Source: Haladaptatus litoreus
Lineage (GTDB): Archaea > Halobacteriota > Halobacteria > Halobacteriales > Haladaptataceae
NCBI RefSeq assembly: GCF_900156425.1
Contig: NZ_FTNO01000007.1
Location: forward strand, 179,028 to 243,027
DNA: 64,000 bases
Reading direction: 5' to 3'
A program made the translations under genes and the position numbers. Under the pieces are notes generated by a model. That model did no database searches, was not told where the DNA came from, and worked only from the letters and a program-made list of their open reading frames with translations. How positions within the stretch are numbered: the stretch's first letter is position 1; each line of letters begins with the position of its first letter. Below are positions 45,129 through 53,600 of this stretch, one piece after another.

Positions 45129-46658
45129 TCACTCAGTAACTGTGACTGACCTGCGATCGGTTTCGAGGAGTTGGTTGAAGGCGTCGAGCATGGCCGTGAC
45201 GCTAGCACGAGTGATGTCCGCGTCGCTCGCGTTCACCGATACCGAATGGTCGCTATGTGACACCTCGACTTCCACAGTGACAAGTGCGTTCGTTCCTCCG
45301 GTAATTGCGTCGACGTGATACGATTCGAGCGTCGCATCGATGTCGAGCGCTTTTCGGGTGGCGGTAACGGCAGCATCGACGGGACCACTTCCGACGCCAC
45401 TGGCTACGTGCTCCTCGCCGTCGACGGCCAATCGAACGCTCGCGGTTGGTGTCGCACCACCGCTAGTGGCAGTCAGATCCAATAATTCGATAGGTCGGTC
45501 GCGGTCACGTCCTTGTACCTCGTCGGCGATCGCAAGCAGATCAGTGTCAGTGATGCGTCGTCCCCGTTCGCCGATCGTTTTCACTCGCTCTACAATCGTG
45601 GTCAGTTCGTCATCGGTCACTTCCACGTTGTGTTCGTTTAGTGCTGAACGGACACCCGCTCTGCCGGCGTGTTTTCCGAGCACGAGTCGGCGCTCACGGC
45701 CGACAGCATTTGGAGAATACGGCTCGTACATCGTCTCATCTTTGAGGGTTCCGTCGGTGTGGATGCCCGACTCGTGTGCGAAGGCGTTCTCGCCGACGAC
45801 GGCTTTGTTCGGCGCGAGCGGAACATCGGTCGCTGTCGCGACCGTCTGTGCGAGGTCGTATAGTCGTTCGGTCTCGACCGTCTCGACGTCGTACCCATGA
45901 TCGAGTGCGATGGCGACTTCCTCCAGTGCGACGTTACCAGCGCGCTCGCCGATTCCGTTGACGGTCGCGTGGACGAGATTCGCTCCAGCCCCTATGCTCA
46001 CGAGTGTATTTGCCATAGCTAACCCGAGATCGTCGTGAGTATGGGTACTCGTCGGACCGAGGGGAGCAAGTTGGGAAACGGCGGCCGCTGTGTGTTCCGG
46101 GGTTGCGTGTCCGACCGTATCGCAGTAGCAGATGCGGTCAGCACCGGCGTCGATGGCTCCGCTCATTAGTCGTTCGAGGAAATCGAGGTCAGCGCGTGAC
46201 CCGTCTTCACCGAGAACCTCCACCCAAAGACCGTGATCCTTGGCGTATTCGGTGAGATTGACTGTCGTTTCGATCACTTCGTCGCGTGTCGTTCCGACTT
46301 TCCCCTCGATGTGGCGATCGCTCGCCGGAACCACGAGATTCACCCCGTCAACCCCGCAGTCGAGTGCGAGGTCGATATCGTTCTTGACCCCGCGGGCGAA
46401 ACTCGTTACCATCGCGTCGAGATCGAGGTTGGTAACCCTCAAAATCGTCTCTCTTTCGCCGACTCCCGTACAAGCACTGCCGGCCTCGATGATACTGACG
46501 CCGGTGGCATCGAGCTTCTGCGCGATCTCAGCTTTGTCGGTGGGCGTAAGCGAGATTCCCGGCGCTTGTTCGCCGTCACGAAGCGTGGTGTCGAGGAACT
46601 GTACGTCAGAATCAGAAAGTGTGTTTGTTTCGGGGAGCTCCCCGAATAAATCGACCAC
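45129..46658 (-). CDS. LeuA-family synthase (2-isopropylmalate or citramalate synthase)
   Basis: 509 residues: a DRE-TIM barrel (LDTTLRDGEQAPGIS; later STHTHDDLGLAMANTLVSIG with the metal-binding HTH and NGIGERAGN), then a linker and a C-terminal LeuA regulatory dimer domain (about 380-509, VDAITGGTNALVTVEVEVSH). It condenses acetyl-CoA with 2-oxoisovalerate or pyruvate for Leu or Ile synthesis. The substrate cannot be decided by eye. The full-length protein appears intact. It stands next to decayed glycerate-kinase, epimerase and peptidase genes on the same strand. Confidence 0.9.
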   Translation of the reverse strand: MVDLFGELPETNTLSDSDVQFLDTTLRDGEQAPGISLTPTDKAEIAQKLDATGVSIIEAGSACTGVGERETILRVTNLDLDAMVTSFARGVKNDIDLALDCGVDGVNLVVPASDRHIEGKVGTTRDEVIETTVNLTEYAKDHGLWVEVLGEDGSRADLDFLERLMSGAIDAGADRICYCDTVGHATPEHTAAAVSQLAPLGPTSTHTHDDLGLAMANTLVSIGAGANLVHATVNGIGERAGNVALEEVAIALDHGYDVETVETERLYDLAQTVATATDVPLAPNKAVVGENAFAHESGIHTDGTLKDETMYEPYSPNAVGRERRLVLGKHAGRAGVRSALNEHNVEVTDDELTTIVERVKTIGERGRRITDTDLLAIADEVQGRDRDRPIELLDLTATSGGATPTASVRLAVDGEEHVASGVGSGPVDAAVTATRKALDIDATLESYHVDAITGGTNALVTVEVEVSHSDHSVSVNASDADITRASVTAMLDAFNQLLETDRRSVTVTE

Positions 46659-47015
46659 TGGTCATGATATCCACTCTGGTATCGTAACCAGACGTATATA
46701 ATACGTACGAGCCCGGCATATATTGCACTTCGAGGAACTGGAGCATTTTCTTCGTGTTAGTACGACACAGTGCTCAACGCGAAGACGGTAGCAAGGACCG
46801 ATATCGATAGTCACGCGGTGAGGTGTATGAGTCCATCGTCGAGAAGGAATAATTTGCGGAAAAACCGTGTAGCGATGACGTTCTTCGAGAGATTCGTAAG
46901 CGGAGTCCTCGACTGTCACTGCTCGGTGGGTTGCAGAGACACTCGAAGTTGAATGGACGGCCACTCATTGAGGATTGAGAACTCAACAAGTGCAGGACAA
47001 TATATGAGCAGAGAA
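46659..47015. other. Intergenic stretch with a possible decayed gene
   Basis: One plus-strand frame around 46815-46975 reads VYESIVEKE, a TAA, then CSDDVLREIRKRSPRLSLLG and a stop after RPLIED. The second part looks coding, but it has no start and I cannot assign a family. No RNA gene seen. The promoter of the LeuA-family gene should lie near 46670-46700. Confidence 0.3.
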
Positions 47016-47588
47016 TCATGGTTGCCGGGTGGCATCAAGACTGTACGCTCCTGGATAATCGGGATCTTTCCACCCTTCTTTCCCACTCCATGATTCGACG
47101 TCAAGACGATAGACGGCCGTCCGATCGATGGACTCCTGAGCTATTCGCGCATAATCCTCGCCTTCGGTCAGTTGCGGTGCAAATTTCTCCATAAATTGCT
47201 CAAGGACCGCTCGTTTCTCCTCTCTATCAGCGAGCAATTCAATGGTTCCGTAGGCGACCATGCTTGAGTATTCAATGGTGAAGTTTACCGGTTCGTCAGC
47301 CGGGATATACCGCCCTTTCTCACTCGTTGTGAAGGAAGCGCGCGGCTGGTCGCCACTCTTGACGAGATCGTGAGCACGTCCCGCCTGTGCACCGTGGAGG
47401 TAAATCACGCCTTCATTTCGGTTGTAGACGAAGAGTTGCGTCACAAGATGAGGGATATCGTCATCGATGAGACCGAGCACACCCGTTTCCTGGTTGGCGA
47501 GAAATTCAGGTATCCATGCTGGATCATCGATCGCCTTGCCTTGATAACGGATAGAATCGGTGACGTTCTTGGGTGTGTTTTCAGTCAT
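47016..47588 (-). CDS. PPOX-fold flavin-binding protein (NimA/pyridoxamine oxidase-like)
   Basis: 190 residues with the split-barrel features of the pyridoxamine 5'-phosphate oxidase superfamily: LANQETGVLGLIDDDIPHLV, then VIYLHGAQAGRAHDLVKSGD and RASFTTSEKGRYIP, and the C-terminal TAVYRLDVESWSGKEGW. The style is closest to the nitroimidazole-resistance (NimA) branch. It probably reduces a small molecule using FMN or F420. Monocistronic. Confidence 0.85.
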   Translation of the reverse strand: MTENTPKNVTDSIRYQGKAIDDPAWIPEFLANQETGVLGLIDDDIPHLVTQLFVYNRNEGVIYLHGAQAGRAHDLVKSGDQPRASFTTSEKGRYIPADEPVNFTIEYSSMVAYGTIELLADREEKRAVLEQFMEKFAPQLTEGEDYARIAQESIDRTAVYRLDVESWSGKEGWKDPDYPGAYSLDATRQP

Positions 47589-47756
47589 CTCTGCTGTAAC
47601 AGATGGCTACAGTGAAAATGCTTTTGTAGATTCATCGACATAGTATGATAAAATAGATCTGCGTCGAGAATGGGTCGCTAGTCGGCAAGAAGCGTTCAAA
47701 TTTCTTTCGCAGTTCCTCATCGTTCATAGATTCATACTCGCTATAATCGACGTGTT

Positions 47757-47818
47757 GTGAACTTCCCCTCCCTGCTCGCGCCATTCGGCGCTCTCTGAGG
47801 AAGGGGGCTTAGCGCCTG
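47757..47818 (-). mobile_element. Orphan right end of an IS200/IS605 (TnpB/IS1341-type) element
   Basis: On the minus strand it reads GGCGCTAAGCCCCCTTCCTC, a GC-rich hairpin-forming part, then GGGAGGGGAAGTTCAC. This is the typical 3' border of haloarchaeal IS605/TnpB elements, where the guide-RNA scaffold ends. A similar segment lies at 51476-51540 in the other orientation. No tnpA or tnpB remains. The flanking minus-strand DNA (47640-47756) carries a gene fragment reading SMNDEELRKKFERFLPTSDP. Confidence 0.55.
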
Positions 47819-47881
47819 CATTCAGCTAAATAAACTCTTGAATAATCTCTATAAGCCTTCCGATATTCCTAACGGCATTAT

Positions 47882-48265
47882 TTAACTGTCATACCCAGTT
47901 AGCCACCACTTTGCACGTTTCCATACCGGTGCGGTTTGACGCTTCTCACGTCTACGCTGTAACGATTGTTCCTCTTTAGCCCACTTCACTAACTCTTGAT
48001 TTTCCTCCCGCTGAGAGAGAATTGTGCGCTTCTCATTCTCAAGCCGCTCGACCGTTGTCTCTAATTCTTCAATCTCGTCTTCGTAATGTGACTGCTTTTC
48101 CTCTAACTCTCGTTCCAACTCATCCACCTCGACATCACCATCTTTCATCGACCTGATTGACTCTCTCACCACTTCTGACTTAGAATCAAAGTCGCCGCTT
48201 TCACTCGATTGCTGATTAAGATACTCATCTAATTCATCAGGGACGGTGATTGATATTCGTGGCAT
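47882..48265 (-). CDS. Ribbon-helix-helix DNA-binding protein with coiled coil
   Basis: 127 residues from the ATG at 48265 (MPRISITVPDELDEYL); earlier in-frame starts add seven residues. Residues 1-45 are a CopG/MetJ-type ribbon-helix-helix (SITVPDELDEYLNQQSSESG, KSEVVRESIRSMK). Residues 48-95 form a long coiled coil (ELERELEEKQSHYEDEIEEL). The basic/aromatic end is WKRAKWWLTGYDS. Proteins of this build are common on haloarchaeal plasmids and may act in partition or plasmid regulation. Confidence 0.8.
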   Translation of the reverse strand: MPRISITVPDELDEYLNQQSSESGDFDSKSEVVRESIRSMKDGDVEVDELERELEEKQSHYEDEIEELETTVERLENEKRTILSQREENQELVKWAKEEQSLQRRREKRQTAPVWKRAKWWLTGYDS

Positions 48266-48286
48266 TGTTATCATGCGGTGGACCAC

Positions 48287-48932
48287 GGTGAATCATTCCA
48301 TCACCAGTCATCGAGAATGGTGAGCTGTGCATTGACCGTGGTTACTGCATTCACCAGAATGATAACTACCGATTACCATTAATATGCGTCAGACACACGC
48401 AAGACGTATTTAACACTAACAAATAGGGTTATTAATCCTTGTATTGGGTTACTTTGCAGTGAACACACGCACCTCATCGCTCCGGATGTGGATCTTAACT
48501 CGCATCCCGGTCGTATTTGTACTCAACGAGCGGATGTTCGATTGCTTCAGGCGCGCCACTATTGCCACGTGAGATTACCACCCCGCCCCTGAAATTGGCT
48601 AATGTGTAACAGCAGGGCGATGTATTTGCGGTTCTAACCTATGATGTACAGCAGTCCAAAGTGGGTAATCGATGGAACGCTTCTCTTCTTGCTAGCAAAT
48701 GAATGAAGGAACCAAACATTTGGTTTGCTATGATTTATTATTCTTTGCTCGGGTCAAATGCCTTCGAACCATGGAGGGTCATCTGTTCACTCAATTGACC
48801 AGCGAGACTTTCTGTGTGCACCCGGAAGTCGGTCTATCAGATAGAGCCCTGCGAGGACGAGCACAACACAGCCATATAGACGGCAATGTCCATCTGCTTG
48901 AGTGAGCTCTCCCCTTGAGTAGTTCTTCGATT
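48287..48932. other. Intergenic stretch with imperfect repeats and small decayed reading frames
   Basis: About 650 bp without an intact gene. Near 48285-48390 short related words alternate (ATTCACCA, ATGGTGA, GACCGTGGTTA against CACGGTGAATCA), forming imperfect inverted repeats upstream of the ribbon-helix-helix gene, possibly its operator. The minus strand near 48775-48860 has a membrane-helix-like fragment (GCVVLVLAGLYLIDRLPG), and near 48500-48570 a fragment ends after EHPLVEYKYD. Neither has a start. Confidence 0.35.
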
Positions 48933-49391
48933 TTAGCTCTCCTCTCCAATTTCGAACTGTTCGTGTTCGCTAGCCATGTTCAGAACCACGCTCGTGTTGC
49001 TTTCATTAATGTCTGCATCATTAAGGAGCGTTTTGATTTGTTGATTCATTTCATCGGTATCTGTATATTTGCCGATCGCAATGATGTCATGGTCACCGGT
49101 AACTCCGTACACGCTGATCATCTGCGGTTGCTCTCGCAGACGAGCAGTGACGTCCGGAAGTGTTGTTCCTTCTACTTTGAGCTGAATAACAGCGGTGACA
49201 TCGTAGCCTAACGAATCATAATCCAGTGTCGGGGTGTAGCCAGTAATGACACCTGTGTCCTGCAAGTCTTCAAGGTGATTTGAGACTGTTGTTACCGAGA
49301 CATCCAAATCCTCGGCGATACCACGGAGACTCGCTCGACCGTCATTCAGTAAGACATTTATTAATTCTGTATCTAACTTTTCGTAGGTCAT
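48933..49391 (-). CDS. Lrp/AsnC-family transcriptional regulator
   Basis: 152 residues from the ATG at 49391 ([19 protein letters not shown]); upstream in-frame codons are not typical. The N-terminal helix-turn-helix is [20 protein letters not shown]. The C-terminal RAM ligand domain begins [20 protein letters not shown] and includes [18 protein letters not shown]. It senses amino acids or related metabolites. It stands alone, with a degraded HTH gene upstream. Confidence 0.9.
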   Translation of the reverse strand: MTYEKLDTELINVLLNDGRASLRGIAEDLDVSVTTVSNHLEDLQDTGVITGYTPTLDYDSLGYDVTAVIQLKVEGTTLPDVTARLREQPQMISVYGVTGDHDIIAIGKYTDTDEMNQQIKTLLNDADINESNTSVVLNMASEHEQFEIGEES

Positions 49392-49474
49392 TACACACGT
49401 GATCTCATTCCAGACCCTTACTTCTTGACTAATGTCCAAATACTGCCGGTTGAAAATTAACCCCACGCTGACAC

Positions 49475-49711
49475 ATGAGAGAGCGCAACACCTGTGGTCA
49501 ATTTGCAGAGGATACGACTGACGACGATATACTGGCAGCGATGCGCGAGTCCGAGTTTCCGGCAGTGACCGCTTGACGGGTCGCGGATACGGTTGCTATG
49601 GAACGGCGGCCGGTTCATCAGCGACTCGAAGAGCTTCATGAATAGGGAGAGTTAGAACGTGGGAAATTGAGTCCGCGGGTTGTTATCTGGTGCATTCCGG
49701 AGGACTGGTAA
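49475..49711 (+). pseudogene. Small winged-helix gene with two nonsense codons
   Basis: In one frame: ATG 49475, 33 codons ([20 protein letters not shown]), TGA 49574-49576, 22 codons ([20 protein letters not shown]), TAG 49643-49645, 21 codons (GELERGKLSPRVVIWCIPED), TAA 49709-49711. Read through, this is a 78-residue haloarchaeal winged helix. Decayed relatives of the same sequence occur at 54375-54578 (SEFPAVT) and 59522-59620 (GGGAAATTGAGTCCGCGGGT shared). Confidence 0.7.
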
Positions 49712-49739
49712 GCCCTCGAACAAAGTATCACGATGGGGA

Positions 49740-49850
49740 CACGTTGAGAGTTCCACTGGACGTGATGCAGGTGCGTACAGACTATCAGCTCGTTATCCAC
49801 ATCGTCGATCAGTCCGGGGGATTGAGCGGCAATGACGAATTGTCTAGTCA
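49740..49850 (-). pseudogene. Degenerate SWIM-finger fragment
   Basis: The minus strand reads RQFVIAAQSPGLID, then DNELIVCTHLHHVQ, matching QFAFDVxAPGLIDVT...LMACTCPHHVH of the intact SWIM genes at 55447 and 56944, with the second cysteine and the following CKH lost. It directly follows the decayed HTH gene in inverted orientation, the same pairing seen at 59.36-59.62 kb. Confidence 0.55.
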
Positions 49851-49935
49851 ATTTATATTCATAAACTAATAGACCACTACCAATCACCGACTCATATTAC
49901 CAAGTTATATCGGTGCGCGGCGCTCACGTCTAACT

Positions 49936-50601
49936 ATGAGGTTTACGAGTAGTCTCGAGGAAGTAGCAGACCCGATCTGGGATGCTATCCTCGAACATCC
50001 GATGGTCGAAGAGTTAGGGGCCGGGACTCTTGACGAAGAACCATTCAGATATTGGGTCGAACAAGACTACGTTTACTTAATCGACTATGCACGAGTGTTC
50101 GCCCAGGGTGCAACGAAGGCGCCCGACCTCGAACGGATGGGTACATTTGCCGAACTCCTCAATTCGACGATCAACACAGAGATGGACTTACATCGCGAGT
50201 ATGCAGCTGAATTCGGCATCTCGGAAGGGGAGTTAGAAACTACCGAACCATCGCCCACCACAAGGGCATACACCGACTTCCTTGTTCGTACCGCGACAAC
50301 AGGGACGTTCGGCGATCTCGTGGCAGCTCTTCTGCCCTGTATGTGGGGTTTCAACGAGACAGGAAAGCGACTCGCGGAGGCAGGATTGCCTAACGATGAT
50401 CGGTATGCTGCGTGGATCGAGATGTATGCAGGCGGTGAGTTTACGGAACTGACGATGTGGTGTATGGAGTTGATGGACGACATCGCTGGGAACAAAAGTG
50501 AGGTTGAGCGCGACCGCTATCAGGACTTGTTTCGAACATCTGGACGCTACGAGTATCACTTCTGGGACGCTGCTTGGCGACAGGAGGAATGGTCGGTATG
50601 A
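49936..50601 (+). CDS. tenA: TenA-family aminopyrimidine aminohydrolase
   Basis: 221 residues of the all-helical TenA/thiaminase II fold. It has RYWVEQDYVYLIDYARVFA at the substrate pocket, the nucleophile-type Cys in LVAALLPCMWGFNETG, and the C-terminal YEYHFWDAAWRQEEW with the catalytic glutamate. The presence of the cysteine puts it in the TenA_C group, which salvages degraded thiamine pyrimidines. Its stop overlaps the start of a second TenA-like gene (ATGA), so both are co-translated. Confidence 0.9.
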   Translation: MRFTSSLEEVADPIWDAILEHPMVEELGAGTLDEEPFRYWVEQDYVYLIDYARVFAQGATKAPDLERMGTFAELLNSTINTEMDLHREYAAEFGISEGELETTEPSPTTRAYTDFLVRTATTGTFGDLVAALLPCMWGFNETGKRLAEAGLPNDDRYAAWIEMYAGGEFTELTMWCMELMDDIAGNKSEVERDRYQDLFRTSGRYEYHFWDAAWRQEEWSV

Positions 50602-51329
50602 CTGGCCACGATACCAACGTTGCGAATGTTCCCAAGTCCTTTGAGGAGTATACTAAGACGTACGAGACACCTCGATTCACAGATTGGCTTCGCAAACGTG
50701 CGGAACCCGAGTGGACAAATGCAACAACCCATCGCTTTACGAGTGACCTTGGAACTGGAGATCTCGACGATGACGTCTTTCAGCGGTATCTCGTACAAGA
50801 CTATGCCTTCGTTGAGACACTTGTTGGCGTTTTCGGACATGCTATTGGGGATGCACCGACTATGGAATCGAAGTCGCGACTCGTCGACTTTCTCGGAGTA
50901 CTCACTGCCGACGAAAATGATTACTTTGAACGTTCGTTCGAGGCACTGGCCGTTCCGCAAACCGAGTACATCGATTCTGACTTAGCACCTACAACGCGCG
51001 CTTTTGAAGATCTTCTAAAGCGGGCAGCGAATGAAGGCGGTTATGTCGAGACGCTTGCAGTTCTTGTTCCCGCGGAATGGGTCTACTTGGAATGGGCTAC
51101 CCATGTCGAAGATGATTCACCAGCACGATTCTATCTCGAGGAATGGATTGATCTTCATACGAACGAGGAATTCAGAGCCTTCATCGCATGGCTTCGAGAT
51201 GAACTTGACCGGGAAGGAAAAGACGTATCACTCCGCCGTCAGCGACGAATAGAGCGGCTATTCCGACGAACAGTATCACTCGAAATCGTCTTCTTCGAAA
51301 TGGCGTATAGTCTACCCAACGATGAATGA
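50598..51329 (+). CDS. TenA_E-type paralogue (cysteine replaced)
   Basis: 243 residues from the ATG at 50598 overlapping the tenA stop. The TenA fold is recognisable (FQRYLVQDYAFVETLVGVFG, LAPTTRAFEDLLKRAAN, SLEIVFFEMAY), but where TenA_C has LLPCMW it has VLVPAEWVYLEW, so the nucleophilic Cys is replaced by Ala-Glu, the hallmark of the TenA_E group. The pair may process pyrimidine or formamide intermediates in sequence. The next start (51322) overlaps this stop. Confidence 0.87.
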   Translation: MTGHDTNVANVPKSFEEYTKTYETPRFTDWLRKRAEPEWTNATTHRFTSDLGTGDLDDDVFQRYLVQDYAFVETLVGVFGHAIGDAPTMESKSRLVDFLGVLTADENDYFERSFEALAVPQTEYIDSDLAPTTRAFEDLLKRAANEGGYVETLAVLVPAEWVYLEWATHVEDDSPARFYLEEWIDLHTNEEFRAFIAWLRDELDREGKDVSLRRQRRIERLFRRTVSLEIVFFEMAYSLPNDE

Positions 51330-51643
51330 GACGTCAACTGATGTAACAGCCACCGAAGGAGGGACGGTCCGCAATTACCTGAGCGATATGGGGACCATCG
51401 TGGTTTGCGGAGTTAATCGCTGCAGGACCTGCAACGATAGCGAGTCTGATCGCAGCAGGTGCACAATTTAATTATATTCTGGCGCTAAGTCCCTTCCTCA
51501 AGGAGCGAGCACCGCGAGCAAGTAGGGCGGGGTAGTTCACTTATGCGCTGCTGTGGGTTGTGATTCTCTCTGCGGTCACCGGTGCACTCGCACAGTATCT
51601 TGCGATGCGTTTGGGCCTACTTTCCCAGCAAGGAATTTGGTGA
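51322..51643 (+). pseudogene. NRAMP-like transporter, N-terminal part, frameshifted and insertion-split
   Basis: ATG 51322 overlaps the TenA_E stop. The frame reads STDVTATEGGTVRNYLSD; after one extra base in the G-run at 51390-51393 it continues GPSWFAELIAAGPATIASLI, then AAGAQFNY. A 65-bp insertion (51476-51540) follows, after which the host frame resumes ALLWVVILSAVTGALAQYLA, then MRLGLLSQQGIW and a stop. The order matches the first two or three helices of NRAMP-family metal transporters; the remaining eight or more helices are gone, replaced by an inverted SWIM fragment. It was probably the third gene of the tenA operon. Confidence 0.72.
51476..51540 (+). mobile_element. 65-bp IS200/IS605-type end/miniature element inserted in the NRAMP gene
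   Basis: It begins ATTCTGGCGCTAAGTCCC, has a GC-rich hairpin-forming middle and ends GGCGGGGTAGTTCAC, closely similar to the IS605-type right end at 47757-47818. TTAT stands on both sides (51472-51475 and 51541-51544), and removing the insert with one TTAT restores the NRAMP reading frame across the site. It looks like an internally deleted, non-autonomous derivative. Confidence 0.62.
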
Positions 51644-51650
51644 ACGTGGT

Positions 51651-51765
51651 GTGGACAGGTATAGGCCATCGCGTCGCCGGTCACGTTGTCGATGGCGACG
51701 GTGTACTGATGGGCTGCGGGGTTCTCGTGGCTATCGTTGGTCACTTCGATATCACTCTCCTCAAT
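51651..51765 (-). pseudogene. SWIM-finger fragment
   Basis: The minus strand reads TNDSHENPAAHQYTVAIDNV, then TGDAMAYTCPHHVH, the central SWIM block of the intact copies, cut before CKHMAAVE and lacking both ends. It abuts the truncated NRAMP pseudogene. Confidence 0.65.
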
Positions 51766-52219
51766 TAGTCATATAATCTTCACAACCCGATTGTGAACGC
51801 TGCCACGAAGATTAGAATGGACTGTGACTTGGATGAATGTATTCATCAACCGGAAAGCTTCTCGCGATAACTAGACCACCGACAACGATGCTCAAGAAAA
51901 TCACAGCTGTCGTCGGAGCAATTATTGTACGTTCCTTCCGATTTGGGATGCCCCGGATTATCAGCTGTGAGAGTCGTAGGTTTATCCTATTTTTCCCCAC
52001 TTCACTTGCTTCTTTGCGAACCATTAATAAGTATCCATCCCTATGAAATTATTGCTGGGTATTCTATTCCAACAAGCCTAGCAGTCCGTAGGGCGCTAGG
52101 AGGGCCGACCCTACGGACCTCACTGGCTCACAGTCCCGGTATGATCGGATTGTTGTTGGGTTCCACCCTAAGGGCCCGTCTCGGTTTCAAGTCCACACTG
52201 ACAACTGTTTCTGCTGGGT
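51766..52219. other. Gene-poor stretch
   Basis: No confident gene. A 70-codon minus-strand frame at 51812-52024 has one hydrophobic helix (IIAPTTAVIFLSIVVGGLVI) flanked by basic residues and could be a small membrane protein, but has no family support. The part from 52070 to 52210 is rich in GGGCC words and has no reading frame worth naming. Confidence 0.3.
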
Positions 52220-52401
52220 GACTGTCTACTTAGAGAGTTTGTGAGCGACGAGGCTAGTGGAGAGGTGGAAGGCGGGGTAGTTAGCTGGTTGAAGGATACC
52301 TGAGACGCGGTGTGTCCAGTTTCTTATTGCTCTCCTCACAGTAGTCCGACTGTCCAGCGATCGGATAACAGTACCTCCCAACAGCGGCGCAAAGGACAGT
52401 C
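52220..52401. repeat. Small, possibly decayed relative of the GACTGTC array
   Basis: GACTGTC occurs at 52220-52226 and 52348-52354 and GACAGTC at 52395-52401, with further near-copies such as GTCTGTCCAGTGG. The same words define the large array at 32.9-34.2 kb. It lies directly next to an SprT-like remnant, as the large array lies near the other SprT remnant. Confidence 0.45.
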
Positions 52402-52509
52402 GAGACGGTCTGTCCAGTGGGTGAACGTGACACCATGATCCGCGTCGCCGAACTTGTGGTATTGCCACAGGTGGGTGAGTTCGTGCCGAACAGTCACACT
52501 GATTCGGTG
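52336..52509 (-). pseudogene. SprT-like protease remnant 2
   Basis: 57 open codons without a start. ISVTVRHELTHLWQYHKFGD then ADHG holds the HExxH zinc site and third ligand of SprT-like proteases, followed by TFTHWTDRLDCP; the C-terminal zinc ribbon is lost to a stop at 52338-52336. A stop at 52512-52510 closes the 5' side. Confidence 0.7.
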
Positions 52510-52553
52510 CTACCACGAATCACACTGGCCCAAGTCCCCCACCCCAATACGCA

Positions 52554-52829
52554 TTGGTCACATCCGAGACGATTGACCTCGAAGCATCGAATATGGAGCT
52601 TGTTACTGGAGCCGCTGATGCACTCATGAACGTAATTGAGCCGGCAGGTGGCCAAACCACACTCTTATTGTACGAGTACGTGAACCCAGATGCACTCGAA
52701 GGCATCATCGAAGCAAGTGCGGAGAAAAAGAGTGATATCGAAGTTCGATTCACGGTCGAGGACTATCTCGTTACTGTTCGTAGTAACGGCAGGATCCTCA
52801 TCTACGAACCACTAAAGGCAAAACAGTAA
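52554..52829 (+). CDS. HalOD1 output-domain protein
   Basis: 91 residues from a TTG start, or 78 from the ATG at 52593 (MELVTGAADALMNVIEP). The core LLLYEYVNPDALEGIIEASA and the beta segment FTVEDYLVTVRSNGRILIYE match the Halobacterial output domain 1, a small domain found alone or in sensor proteins and thought to take part in signal output. No partner gene is adjacent. The TTG start is uncertain. Confidence 0.8.
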   Translation: MVTSETIDLEASNMELVTGAADALMNVIEPAGGQTTLLLYEYVNPDALEGIIEASAEKKSDIEVRFTVEDYLVTVRSNGRILIYEPLKAKQ

Positions 52830-52952
52830 CGTACGACGTCGAAGGCTGAGTGCTCGCTCCAGTTCTTTGTGAGTGGATTTGCTCTTATTTAGAGAGTCAA
52901 ACACTGCCGCAATGTGAAGGAATAACTCATCACACTCCTGAGTTTCCTTACA

Positions 52953-53240
52953 ATGATCGATACGATGAAAACGGAAGTCGACATGCTCGAGCGGCATTTG
53001 CACGTCCTCGAAATGGTACGCGAAAACGGGCCGATTGGGATTGTGAAGATGTCGAACGAATCAGATCATGTCCGTCATGAAATTCGCTACTCACTTCGTA
53101 AACTCGAGGAAGCGAATCTCATCACCCCAACACAACAGGGGGCCCTGAGCACTGAGCAGTCATCTTCGTTTATTGAGAACCTCGATGAACAACTCAATGA
53201 GATGCGAGCGAAGATCGCGGCAATGCGTCCTGGCGAGTGA
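52953..53240 (+). CDS. Haloarchaeal winged-helix regulator
   Basis: 95 residues: MLERHLHVLEMVRENGPIGI, then the recognition region HVRHEIRYSLRKLEEANLIT, a wing with TPTQQG and a C-terminal coiled helix (SFIENLDEQLNEMRAKIAAM). It matches a common haloarchaeal small regulator family whose targets are unknown. It is convergent with 53250-53480 (10 bp apart). Confidence 0.8.
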   Translation: MIDTMKTEVDMLERHLHVLEMVRENGPIGIVKMSNESDHVRHEIRYSLRKLEEANLITPTQQGALSTEQSSSFIENLDEQLNEMRAKIAAMRPGE

Positions 53241-53249
53241 AAATCGAAT

Positions 53250-53480
53250 TTAGTAATCAGTGAGCCGGAGTTTCCCCTCGGTTTCGTAGAGATGGCCCTT
53301 ATTGTACAGACGGTCGACAATATCTTCAGCAGCCGATCGGTTCAAATCTTCTTTCTCCTCGAGAATCGCATACGCTTGCTCATAGAACAATTCTCTTTCA
53401 GCTGAGAGTTTCCTCGCGAGTGCCTCTATTGCTTCTTGTGTAAGTGGGGTGAGTGACGACTTCCCATTCCAATAAGCCAT
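53250..53480 (-). CDS. Small conserved haloarchaeal protein, wHTH-like
   Basis: 76 residues from the ATG at 53480 (MAYWNGKSSLTPLTQEAI); a longer frame to 53543 begins with non-typical residues. The region KLSAERELFYEQAYAILEEK, then DIVDRLYNKGHLYETEGKLR, resembles a winged helix with two helices and a beta wing. Function unknown; related proteins appear in many haloarchaea. Confidence 0.65.
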   Translation of the reverse strand: MAYWNGKSSLTPLTQEAIEALARKLSAERELFYEQAYAILEEKEDLNRSAAEDIVDRLYNKGHLYETEGKLRLTDY

Positions 53481-53600
53481 GAGTTCGAGAGTTTGACACC
53501 AAACGCGGTAGTAGATAGTCAGTGACGCGACCCATACTCTCACCTATGCCAACTGAAACCCCCGATAATTTTCATAATATGGCCTACGTATAATAAATTC

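Noticed and set aside
49870..49935. TPP riboswitch upstream of tenA
   Set aside because: The 5' region is too short and shows none of the conserved THI-element sequences.
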